DNA of 29,456 bases from Amphimedon queenslandica (lineage: Eukaryota > Porifera > Demospongiae > Haplosclerida > Niphatidae): NCBI RefSeq assembly GCF_000090795.2, contig NW_003546365.1:87708-117163 (forward strand), read 5' to 3'. This document shows, piece by piece, positions 1-9,505 of the stretch (position 1 is the stretch's first letter; the number at the start of each line of letters is the position of its first letter). The position numbers were made by a program, and so were the translations under genes. Under the pieces are notes generated by a model that worked only from the letters and a program-made list of their open reading frames with translations, was not told where the DNA came from and did not search any database.

Positions 1-1727
1 GATGTTGAAGTATTGTGTAGTACTAGTGGTGAGGGAAGCAGTGGTGGTATGGTATCTTGTACTATGAATGATTGCAGTAATTCTAATCTAATGGGTAGTA
101 CTAGAGTAGGACCTATTACTGCTGGACTATCATACTCTTGTAGAATAGCAGCTATCAATGCTAATGGAACTGATGTTAGGATTATTGATAACATTGTGCC
201 TATGGAAGGTAAGAAAGAATATCTACATAAAGTAAATGTAAACATGTTGCTTTTCGTTATACATGTTGTTAGTTATCTTGATAGTAGTGTTGTTTTAGTT
301 ACAAAATGAGACTTTTAGTTAGTAATAGTTAGTTATGGAACTTTACATTTTGATTTTAGTTAGTTTTAGTTAGTTATGCTTCAATAAAAATAATTTTAGT
401 TATAGTAATAGTTAGTTTTTTAACTTTCTAAATCTTTTTAGTTAGTTATAGTTAGTTTAAGAGTTTTTTTAAAAGATTTAGTTAGTTATAGTTAGTTAAC
501 TAAAAGTAAAATTAAGCCTAACTAAAAGGGTTTTAGTTTTAGTTATAGTTACCTAAAACATTATTACTAGCTACAAGTAGTGAAGTGCTAGACTGATAAG
601 TACTTCTATGTTTTAGTTTGAACTTTAGCCATTTTAGTTAGTAATAGTTAGTTTTACAAATTCTATAATACTTTTAGTTAGTTATAGTTAGTTTTTTAAA
701 TTTTAAAATAATTTTAGTTAGTTATAGTTAGTTAACTAAAAGGAAATCTGGCCTAACTAAAAGGGTTTTAGTTTTAGTTATAGTTAACTAAAACAACACT
801 ACTTGATAGTTTAGTCTCCCTTCATATCTCACCCACTCTCCTTCTCTTTCTATAGGTATTCCTTCATCTCCAGTGATTACTGGTAATGTACCATCTCCTG
901 GTGTACTAGTATTAAGAGTGCGTACAATGTATCCTGGTGATACTAATATTAGGCTTATTGTTAATACTACTAACACATCTGATGGATCTATTATAAGTTC
1001 TACTACACATCAGTTCAATGGTTATCAGGCTAATGATATTGTTGATATTAGTATTAGTATACCTAATGGTGGGTCAGTATCAGTCAGTATAGTAACCACC
1101 AATCAATATGGTTTTTCAGATGTTCTTAATCATCCTCAAGTCTTTACTATTGATCCAAGTGAGTATATTATTATTATTTTAATGTGTCATTACAATACAT
1201 TACATTGCAGTATCCAGTACTACTGCATCTATCATTACTACATCAGTTACTATTATATTAACTGTTACTGGTTGTAATGCTCCTACCACTACACCTCAAA
1301 CATCAGGTTAATGTTATTGTTCTTATTTTCATTTCATTTTCTGTTTATAATTTTAGGATTATCAAGTGGTTCTATTGCTGGTATAACAATCAGTATATTT
1401 ATATTACTGATACTAGTTATAATACTTATCATTATCATTATTTTACAATGTCTTTATTTCAGGAAAAGTATGTTAGTAATTATTTATATATTTATTTGTT
1501 TTGTTTCAGAAATTAAAGAATTTTATTGTGAAAAAGAAGCAACAGTTTTCGGTAATATGTCATCAATTCTTTCAGTGTCTGATGAAGCATATGCAGCAGT
1601 TGATTCAATTGTTAATGTACAAGAGAATGTGGCATATTCTTTACCTGCAGGACACACCATTACTGCAACTAGTCCTCCTACTGGGTCATCAACTGCTCCA
1701 ACTGAATATGAAACTGTTAATTTTTAA
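1..1727 (+). CDS. Gene A: type I FN3/Ig-like receptor, 3' part only
   Basis: The gene enters from the left edge in frame 1. Exons are 1-208, 856-1158, 1211-1306, 1357-1467 and 1510-1727, all joined at phase 1, giving about 310 residues to the TAA at 1725-1727. The first exon ends in a beta-sandwich strand typical of fibronectin III (LSYSCRIAAINANG). The second encodes a complete FN3-like module (residues about 70-170). A short Thr-rich stalk follows, then a TM helix (ISIFILLILVIILIIIIIL) and a basic stop-transfer (FRKKIKEF). The cytoplasmic tail of about 75 residues has tyrosines in EAYAAV, VAYSLP and TEYETV; the last fits the TxYxxV switch motif. The 647-bp intron 1 contains a MITE. I infer a cell-surface signalling receptor; its ligand is unknown and the N-terminal domains lie outside the window. 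The tail is unlike those of genes D-F. Confidence 0.82.
284..802. mobile_element. MITE with 17-bp perfect TIRs and 6-bp TSD
   Basis: The 519-bp element lies in intron 1 of gene A. The left TIR GTAGTGTTGTTTTAGTT (284-300) is the exact reverse complement of 786-802. The direct repeat TTGATA immediately flanks it at 278-283 and 803-808, as expected of a target-site duplication. The interior is AT-rich and built from TTAGTTAGTTATAGTTAG-type motifs. It includes two roughly 75-bp near-identical blocks about 236 bp apart (481-551 and 717-790), each ending in AGGGTTTTAGTTTTAGTTA. No transposase ORF is present, so it is non-autonomous. The superfamily is not assigned. Confidence 0.85.
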
Positions 1728-1772
1728 AATTTAAACCATTGTGTGAATGTGTGTGACTAGCCATTTGGCATA

Positions 1773-1814
1773 GCAACTGCTCCAACTGATGTATATGAAA
1801 CTATTAACTTTTGA
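1773..1814 (+). other. Duplicated copy of the gene A C-terminal coding segment
   Basis: About 46 bp after the gene A stop, the sequence reads ATAPTDVYETINF followed by TGA. It closely mirrors the true C-terminus STAPTEYETVNF followed by TAA. The preceding bases (PFG) also resemble the PTG upstream of the real end. AG dinucleotides at 1759-1760 and 1772-1773 could act as acceptors, so this may be an alternative terminal exon or a decaying tandem duplication. No other coding signal is seen in 1728-1920. Confidence 0.6.
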
Positions 1815-1920
1815 ATTTTTAAACCCATTTTATAATGATTTTAAAATTAATTAATATTTTTGTGGTTTTTACAGATCTAATCTAGGGAGGGGCTGGTCTA
1901 CTCCTCCACTTTATGCTGCA

Positions 1921-3928
1921 ATGGCTCGCTGCTACTTCTTCCTTCTCCTCTCCCTGTTACTCGTAGTTCATAGCAAAGGTAATTCAATGATATCATTAAT
2001 AGTAAAGTATACTACAATCCAATCCACACTTTCCATTGTACTACAGCTCAAGTGAGCCTCTCTCCCTATCCTGTACTGACCGGGAGAGAAGGAGACAATC
2101 TGGAGTTTAGCTGTGATGGAGAAGGACAGCAAATCCTACAGATAAATCATAACGTTACAGCAGTGGGAGGAAGATTAATGCTAGCTGGTGAGGGCAGTGG
2201 AATGGGCAGGCTACCTGGAGTTCAATATCAACTGAATGATCTTACAAGAAATGATAATGGGACCATCATACAGTGTTTCAGTAATGGTGAAGGATCTAAT
2301 GTGATCACCATCATTGTAGACTGTAAGTTTAGTGCATATAATTATTTATTATTTAATTTCAACGATTGATCCTCCCCTTTTCTCTCTCAGTTCCTCCTCT
2401 ATATTCTCCTGCTTCTCTCTATTACAATGTCATTGAAGGGAGCAGTCCAGTACTAAGTCTATCACTGGATGCACCAGTAATGCTCACAGCATTCACATGG
2501 AGAAGGAACGGTATTATAATAAGCAGCTCTCCAGGGCTGAGTCTATCAGCTAGTTCAATGAGGTTCAGTAGTGTATCAAGAGAAGACTCGGGGCTATATA
2601 CAGTAACTGCTGTTGACTCATTAGGGAATGGAACTGCAACTATCAGTTTAGATGTCTATTGTAAGTTTATAATAATAATCTAGTGAGTATAAATCCACTG
2701 TTTATCATAATAGCAATGTGTCCTCTTTCTATATCTCTAGCATTAGTTGCTAATATACAACTAATTTATGCCCATGTTCAGGTTATTGTTTACACCTCAA
2801 GATTATCTTCCAATTATCTTACTCTATATCCTGTGCAAGCTCATGCAACGCTGTGCTAGTATAAACAAATCATATTTATCAAATTATTTGCATGCCAATA
2901 CTTGTACTGATGCAGCAAATGTTGTTAGTTTATTTTGGCTGAGCCACCAGTTAATGAATTCATCATGATGTAGTTATGTGTTAAAAAATGACTGCTCCTG
3001 TAGTGTATTGCTAGTCAATATTTCACATGCCTATATTGTTATTCTACTGATTTTGCTGTTTATTTATAGATGCTCCAGAATTCGCACTATCTCCTTCAAC
3101 TGATGGTAGTAATGTTGTCAATAGATCAGTTGTTGTTGGGAGCAATACTTTACTGAATTGCTCAGTATCTGCTGCTAATCCTCCAGTCACTAACTCATCA
3201 TTGAATTACGAGTTAACCTCAGGCTCTGGTAGTGCAAGTAATGTTGATACATCTACTGGTCATTTCTCCATCAGTTCAGCTACTGAGGCCAATACTGGCA
3301 GATATACTTGTACAGTAACCAATCTTGTAGCAACCAGTGAACTGACTTATAACATCATTGTTGGAAGTGAGTATCTCTTTTATCTCCTTTCTCACTTATT
3401 ATATTATTATTTAGATCTTCCTGATGTTCAATTCACTCTCTCTGTTACATTCTCCTCTCAGTCGGTCGTCATCAATGGAGTGTTTACTGATAATAGTCCT
3501 TATGCTGTTCAAAGGTTTCATGTGCTGGTTGATGGTACAACTTATACTGTGAGAGTGTTCCCACTGATGATTGACCTCTCTCAATTCAACGTTGGTACTA
3601 CATACCCAGTAGTGGTATCTGCTGAGAATATAATTGGGAATGTAACTGTTGCTAATAGCAGCTTTACAATAAGAGGTAAGATGGAGTGAGAAAAGGAGGA
3701 AGAAGATTGTTAATATTTGTTCTATAGCTCCTGTGACTCCAACTGTCCCTGTTCCCAGTAACACTCCAAGTCCTACTTCACAGCCAACTGGAGGAGCAGG
3801 TAATGATATTAATGCAATATTAATAAACAATAATTTAATTACAATGTTAATTAATAGGGGCTCTTGCATCTTGTGGTCTGATGGCAATGTTGATGATAGC
3901 ACTGTCCCTATACTCTGCACTGTATTAG
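1921..3928 (+). CDS. Gene B: secreted/GPI-type Ig-Ig-Ig-FN3 surface protein
   Basis: Exons are 1921-1978, 2047-2322, 2391-2660, 3070-3366, 3415-3675, 3728-3799 and 3858-3928; they sum to 1305 nt (434 aa), and every intron is phase 1. Residues 1-19 form a signal peptide (MARCYFFLLLSLLLVV). Exon 2 is an Ig domain with a Cys pair (EFSC and IIQC). Exon 3 is an Ig-like domain that keeps Trp (FTWRRNG) and DSGLY but has lost both cysteines. Exon 4 is an Ig domain with a Cys pair (LLNC and RYTC). Exon 5 is FN3-like. Exon 6 is a Pro/Thr/Ser stalk. The last 23 residues are hydrophobic and end without a basic tail, as in a GPI-attachment signal. The gene converges on the related gene C. An adhesion or recognition role is inferred; no named family was recognised. 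The only large intron (2661-3069) shows no coding content. Confidence 0.85.
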
Positions 3929-4035
3929 TTATATGAACTGAACAAGCTGTTGTACTGTGATACGTAATTTAATTGTGTTTGTTATTGTTCTTTTTAGTTT
4001 ATTCCTAATATTTGTCGCGAATCGTTATTTTTTAT

Positions 4036-4041
4036 AATAAA
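4036..4041 (+). terminator. Candidate polyadenylation signal for gene B
   Basis: AATAAA lies 108 bp after the gene B stop, in the 257-bp interval between the convergent genes B and C. On the other strand an AATAAA at 3998-4003 could serve gene C, so the two 3' UTRs probably overlap. The rest of 3929-4185 is AT-rich with no coding signal. Confidence 0.4.
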
Positions 4042-4185
4042 TTTAATCTACCAACAATATTTCTATTATTATTATAATTACATACATGCAAATACAATAA
4101 CAACAACAACAGTACACTCTACAGTATAGTAATGATACAGAAGGTTCCTACAGTACACATAATGAAAGAGCAGTAAAGTCTCTTT

Positions 4186-5957
4186 TCAGTTGACAAAGAA
4201 AGATAGGACAATAGCAATGATGACCAGTCCAAAGCTAACAGTGACAGTATAACCTAATGAAAGACAGTGAGTGACATAATGTACACCAATCATGTGCATG
4301 TGACATATATGTTATATGTACACCAATGGTGGGTGTGTGTGTGTATAGTGAGTGACATATGGTATAAACAAATTATGTAGTGAGTGACATATATGTACAC
4401 TAATGATGTGTGGATGTACATATATGTATTGGGTGTACATATGTATTGAGTGACATATATGTATTGTGTGACATACATGTATTGGGTGTACATACGGTAT
4501 ATTGGGTGTACATACGGTATATTGGGTGTACATATATGTATTGGGTGTACATATATGTATTGGGTGTACATATGTATTGGGTGTACATATGTATTGGGTG
4601 TACATATATGTATTGGGTGACATATATGTATTGGGTGTACATATATGTATTGGGTGTACATATGTATTGGGTATACATATGTATTAGGTGACATATATGT
4701 ATATGTATATGTGTGTGTGTTACCTGCTCCTGGTGTTCGTGTAGGACTTGGCATTGGTGATGATGTTGGTGAAGGTGATGGAGCTATACATGTGTCAATG
4801 TTAACAGACAGACAATCATTATAACTTACTTGTAGCTGGAATCACTATGATGCTATAGTTGAAATAAGCTGTCTCCATCACATTATTAGCTACACAGAGG
4901 TAATAGGTATCTCTGCTTGCTGTGATATTCATCTCTGATTCGTTGTATATCAAACTTCCATTGCTTTGTTGTATGTGTACAGTAGTGTTGGGTGGATGAG
5001 AACCAACTGATGACAGAGAACAGTTTATTGTATACATCTCTCCTTCATGCAATTCTACTGTTGTCATGTTACTCTCATTAAAATTATCACTGGCTGCAAA
5101 CTCTATGTCAACTACATGAAAAATAGACAATTAATCTTGAAAATTGTTAACAATAGCTTACACCTTTAAAGTATAAGCTAATGTAGAAGTGTATGTATTC
5201 AAAGCATTTAAAACAGTATTAATTTTAATGGATAGTGGTATAGTGTATGTACTTACAATACACAGTTAACAAGAAGGTAGCATTATCTCCATCTCCTTTA
5301 CTATTATGACCTTGCACACTGTAGTTCCCACCATGCGTTCTATCAAGGTCTTGAAACATTATACTGTCATCTGATGTCATCACATTCATATCGTTAATAG
5401 GAGCACCATTCATATACCAGTGAACACTCTCTACTGGAGGATTGGCTGAAATGTTTATTGGTATGGTTAAATTTATTCCTTCCTCTTTTAAATAACTATC
5501 CTGAGAAAGCGTAATCTCTGGAACATCTAAAGCAAATACTAAGTTAGTAATCAGCCTCTTATTTTTAACTTACATGTTACATTAAGATAGAAGTATGTGC
5601 TGGTTGTATTATCATGACAAGTTATCACACTGTTATGACTTTCCTTCATTATATTGTGTACAAGGTACTCTTCACTGTTCAGTGTTGAGTTATTCACAAC
5701 TGTTATATTAACAGTATTGTTGGATGAAACCAGTAATGCCGTTTCATTCTCATTATTAGTGGAACATGTTACCGTAAGATTTCCACCAGGACTGACTTCC
5801 ACTTCATCTCCATTTTGAATAGTTTTATCACCAATCAATACTGATACTCCAGCTACAAAAGTGGAGGAAATTGAAGTGAAGTAAAGGTGTCCTTACCATT
5901 GCATCCATGATAGAAAGACACAGTAACAATAAGAGACAGATAGAGCAGCAACATCAT
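4186..5957 (-). CDS. Gene C: secreted/GPI-type three-Ig surface protein
   Basis: Minus-strand exons are 5957-5897, 5852-5574, 5526-5257, 5111-4830, 4783-4724 and 4253-4186; they sum to 1020 nt (339 aa), all phase 1. I chose the ATG at 5957 because it opens a compact signal peptide (MMLLLYLSLIVTVSF); an in-frame extension further upstream is not signal-like. Ig1 has a Cys pair (TVTC and VITC). Ig2 lacks both cysteines but keeps HWYMNG and GGNYS. Ig3 has a pair (TINC and YYLC). A Ser/Pro/Thr stalk follows, then a terminal hydrophobic peptide (VTVSFGLVIIAIVLSFFVN) ending at TGA with no cytoplasmic tail, suggesting GPI anchoring. The Cys/no-Cys/Cys order equals gene B, which it faces convergently; gene C lacks B's FN3 module. 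Many N-glycosylation sequons are visible. The last intron carries a minisatellite. Confidence 0.83.
4385..4710. repeat. Minisatellite, 17-20 bp unit (GTACATATATGTATTGG)
   Basis: About 16 tandem units lie within the last intron of gene C. Unit variants are GTACATATATGTATTGGGT, GTACATATGTATTGGGT, GTGACATATATGTATTGG and GTACATACGGTATATTGGG. Each unit holds a short ACATATATGT-type palindrome. The repeat is open in several frames on both strands, but these reading frames are repeat artefacts. Confidence 0.9.
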
Positions 5958-6354
5958 CAACACTCAACAAAAGAGAAAGAAGAGAGAGTGAGGGAGCAGC
6001 ACTAGTAGTGAGTAATTGACTGTATTCATGATATAAAAGCTTAGGATGGTGTGAATTAGCGAATGATGTACTTATCATTAAAGTACTGAATGCTGCGGTC
6101 AATACTCCAACAAGACGAACCCATTCACATATCTTGTACTCCATCAATAGCCTTCATCAATAGACCATTAGTATACCTCCATATATGGTAACCAGGAGTA
6201 TGGTAACAGATTTATTTTTAGTATCGCGTTATTTTTAGCAACATAGTTTAAGATACCACAATTTGTTAGTTTAACGAGCCACTAAATTATTATTAAGTGG
6301 AGTGTTTCAAGTATGTACTTTTTTGTTATTATTCAATTCAAAAACTAATTTTTA
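5958..6354. other. Intergenic: gene C 5' side and CTNNBL1 3' side
   Basis: This 397-bp interval between two minus-strand genes should hold the gene C promoter (near 5958-6150) and the CTNNBL1 3' UTR. Minus-strand AATAAA hexamers at 6351-6356 (overlapping the stop codon) and 6211-6216 are candidate CTNNBL1 poly(A) signals. No coding exon with convincing splice sites was found. Confidence 0.5.
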
Positions 6355-9300
6355 TTATATCGAAGTTTCAAAGTTCTTTAAAAGTTCCGCTAGTCTCTTC
6401 TTTTCTGCTTTCTCGTCTTCATTTTCTTCTCCGAGTCCGTCAACGTATTCCCTCATGACGTTAACCACGTCAACTAATGCCCCGCCTCTTTGACCTAATA
6501 TGGTAATGACACGCCCTCTAATTGAGGGTATCCCTGAGAGACAGAGCTCAGTGATGATGTAATCGATTAGCTGGAGTTTAAAAAGACCAGCCTCTAGCCG
6601 TCTTAGAAAGGTCATCTCTTCTTCGTTTTCTTCATCACCTCCGGTTGTGACACGATAACGTCTTTCATTTCTAATACTCTCATCAACTTCTCTGATCTAT
6701 TAATAATAATAATAATAATGAATATTAATTAGTACTAAAATATTAATTATTCATTACTTTATTCTTATATTTAAGATGTAGCTCTAACAATCTGTCAACT
6801 TTCTCATGATCGTTCTCCACAAATTTGCTGACTAGACGGTCCCTCCCACCTCCACTCACGTGTCTAAACAGTGATGCTATTATTGACGTGACGTGTTCCT
6901 CTTGTTCCTCCGTCCCTGTTCCCTTCTTGACGCCTCTTGGGGTCTTCATAAAAGCCGGGAACAAACTCCCGAGACCAAATATCTCAATAAACTTCTCACA
7001 ATTATCTCGACACTCTGCCCCGCCCCCACACATGGCATGATTGAGAACCTTTAAAGAACTTCGTCTTGAGAGTTTCTTACTTTGAAGCATCAGACGCATC
7101 AACTGGAGCCCCTCCCCCTTTAAGAACTTGTCTCTATTAGGAGGGTACATCAGCGAGGAGCAGAGGCAGTCAAACAGGTTCTCCATTAGTTCTATCTCAT
7201 CGCTCGAGTGTGGGTCTCTCCTCTTGTAGTACGCTAGTGACTGGAGGAGAATATCAATACCGTCACTGTTGCCTAGCAACGACTGGTTGGGGGTGTGGTC
7301 TTGGAGTAATATGGCGAGTATTTCCGAAGCGTATAACTTGTTCTCGTCGTATTGTCTTATCCTAACTCTCTTTAGTAGCCAGGTCAGGAGGCCCTGTTCC
7401 CCAGCAGCTGTGGTGACTGGTTTGTTGAGTATCTCACTGATGTTCTCTATGATGGCCAGAGTGTTATGGACTCCTTCCTTGTCCTCTGATACCTTCTCAT
7501 CCAACCTTTCCAATATCTGAACCAGTAGAGCTAATAACTATTAGAAAATGAGGAGTGTTAATATAATCAGAGTTAGGAATTGTTAATAAATAAACATTAA
7601 TTCAGCGTGTGTGTGTGTTCATGGCTGCAAAAAGGCCATCTTTTGGAGTGACTTTAAACATTTCAATTTTGATCAGAATCAACTAATGTATTGCTTATAA
7701 ATCACAAAAATAATAGGGTTTGTGTATATCTACACTCACCCTTACAAGAATTGTATGTGATAATATAGGTAATAATGGTATAGGATCCAATTATGAGCAG
7801 TCCTTTTATACTGGTATAACCTGCCAATGCTCTCGTGGGTTGGACTTTTAGCACATGCTGTAGGGAGTGTACATGTGGTTTAACACATTGGAATCAACTC
7901 AATGCAGTAATTAACAATACAAGAACATGTATATAGAACAGAAAATGTACTCAACTTTAACTAAATACCGGTAAGCTGCTATTGTAAGATCAGAGTGGGC
8001 CATCAATATTTTCTTACTTTCTCATTGAGCAGTTCTTCCACCAGTGCCTCAGTATATTCAGTTTCATCAATAGAAGAGGTATCAGTTAGTTCCTGGAGTA
8101 GATCAATAACAGCAATACATATGTCAGAGTTATCGTGAGTGAGCAGGCTACAGAGTGTGTTGATAGTCCTCGCCCCTATTAACAGACTGTAGTACTGAGG
8201 GACGGTGCTTATGATGTGGAGCGACTGTATCTCATCGTTCAGCTCTAATTCAGACTCCATAAACTTATCAGGTTGGTCAGGAAACTTGATCCGCATTTCT
8301 TGATTCTTGAGTACCTGCTTCTCAAAACTGAGGAGCATTCTCTTTACGGCTCCAGCGTCAAGTACTTCAGGGTCTGAGGGGAGGGGGTAGTTAATGGTTG
8401 CCATGGTAATGTGATAAAGAATATTAATTAGTTCCCGGTCTCGTAGTTATGAGTCTTACTTTCATCTTCGTCATCGCTTAAATTTTGTAATAATTTTAAT
8501 TTTTGTTCGTCTGTTAATTCACCTTCAGCTATGGAGCCATTGCTTTTCCTAAAATAAATAGCACAGGAGATAATTTGGAGTAATTTTTATGGAAAAACCA
8601 TGGGCTATAGTACAGGGAATTTTTGAAAAATTAGTTCATTAAAATGGCCGTAACTTGAAAATTTGAAGTCGGAATCAGCTCAAACTTTCTGCACAGCATA
8701 AGTACATCAATATGCATCAGAAAATGTAATAAAAATTGGGGGTGATTTCGGAGCCATTTTTTGGAAAAAACCATGGGCTATAGTACAGGGAAATTTTCAG
8801 AAATTGGCTCCTTTTTAAAAATGGCCGTAACTTGAAAACTTGAAGTCAGAATCAGCTCAAACTTTCTACACAGCATAAGGACGTCAATATGTATCAGAAA
8901 ATGTAATAAAAATTGGGGGTAATTTTGGAGCCATTTTTTAGAAAAAATCATGGGCTATAGTACAGGGAAATTTTCAGAAATCGGCTCTTTTTTAAAAATG
9001 GCCGTAATTTGAAAATTTGAAGTCGGAATCAGCTCAAACTTTCTGCACAGCATAAGTACATCAATATGTATCAGAAAATGTAATAAAAATTGGGGGTGAT
9101 TTCGAAGCCATTTTTTGGAAAAAACCATGGGTATAATAGCCTTGGGCATATTTTAGAAATTAGCTTATTTTTTAAATGACTATAACTCAGCTCGGAATCA
9201 GCTCAAACTTTAAATACATACAAAAATTATTTCTAGCTCTAAGTTAATTTTTAAAAAACCATGTGCCAAAATCTGTGAATTTAACTAATTAAATTATTAT

Positions 9301-9417
9301 TATTGTTCACTTCAATGGAGGAGCTGCAACTTCATCTTTTTCTTCCTCTTCCTCTTCTTGTCTTGGTCTCTTGGAGGACGTGTCAGGTTTATAAGAGAGA
9401 ATATCACCAAGATCCAT
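6355..9417 (-). CDS. CTNNBL1: Beta-catenin-like protein 1 (CTNNBL1)
   Basis: Minus-strand exons are 9417-9311, 8548-8460, 8373-8018, 7537-6758 and 6696-6355; they sum to 1674 nt (557 aa), against 563 aa in human. The N-terminus MDLGDILSYKP, then SKRPR plus a Glu run, matches the human start and NLS region. FMESELELNDEIQ, IAVIDLLQELTD, LERLDEKV, GVHNTLAIIEN, LLTWLLKR, SEILAILLQD, NLFDCLCS, FLKGEGLQLM and FLRRLEAGLFKLQ follow in family order. The protein is an armadillo-type helical-repeat nuclear factor associated with the Prp19/CDC5L spliceosomal complex. The ATG at 8404 is not the true start: splicing at 8459/8374 skips it and restores frame (LKKSNGSIAEGE...DEDENPEV). Intron 1 (8549-9310) contains a tandem repeat. 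The gene shares a promoter with NFRKB. Confidence 0.97.
8567..9265. repeat. About 176-bp tandem repeat, four copies (CTNNBL1 intron 1)
   Basis: The marker CCATGGGCTATAG recurs at 8598, 8771 and 8949 (as TCATGGG) and degenerately at 9125, giving periods of 173-178 bp. Each unit contains AAATGGCCGTAACTTGAAAA, GAATCAGCTCAAACTTTCT, CAGCATAAG and AATGTAATAAAAATTGGGGG. The fourth copy is degenerate and has an AGCCTTGGG variant also found in the inverted copies at 21949-22285. The short ORF inside (8955-9149 minus) is not a gene. Confidence 0.9.
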
Positions 9418-9505
9418 CACCTTATGAAGAGTTAAAAATTGCAGCAAGGCAGTTAATTAATAAACGTGTGGTCAAAACTAACCCAACCACGCCCAATTTA
9501 TTAAA
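9418..9505. promoter_or_regulatory. 88-bp bidirectional promoter, CTNNBL1/NFRKB
   Basis: The two start codons diverge across only 88 bp. The interval has CCACGCCC (GC/KLF-like box) near 9487-9494 and an AT-rich TTAATTAATAAA stretch. AAAATGGCGGC at 9503-9513 matches the YY1 consensus AAnATGGCGGC and overlaps the NFRKB start codon. No TATA box in canonical position is apparent. Confidence 0.75.

Noticed and set aside
310-790. TTAGTTA repeats as telomere-like or CRISPR-like array
   Set aside because: Irregular spacing, no spacers, and the whole block lies inside a TIR/TSD-bounded MITE.
4290-4754. Overlapping His/Thr/Tyr-rich ORFs on both strands
   Set aside because: Minisatellite in the last intron of gene C; open in several frames because the repeat lacks stops.
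5893-6147. Upstream extended start for gene C (ATG at 6147)
   Set aside because: It adds over 60 residues before a perfectly good signal peptide beginning at 5957, and most of it is not signal-like.
8003-8404. ATG at 8404 as CTNNBL1 start
   Set aside because: Splicing from the 8460-8548 exon into the acceptor at 8374 and using the 9417 ATG gives a 557-aa protein with the conserved N-terminus and NLS; the 8404 ATG lies in that intron.
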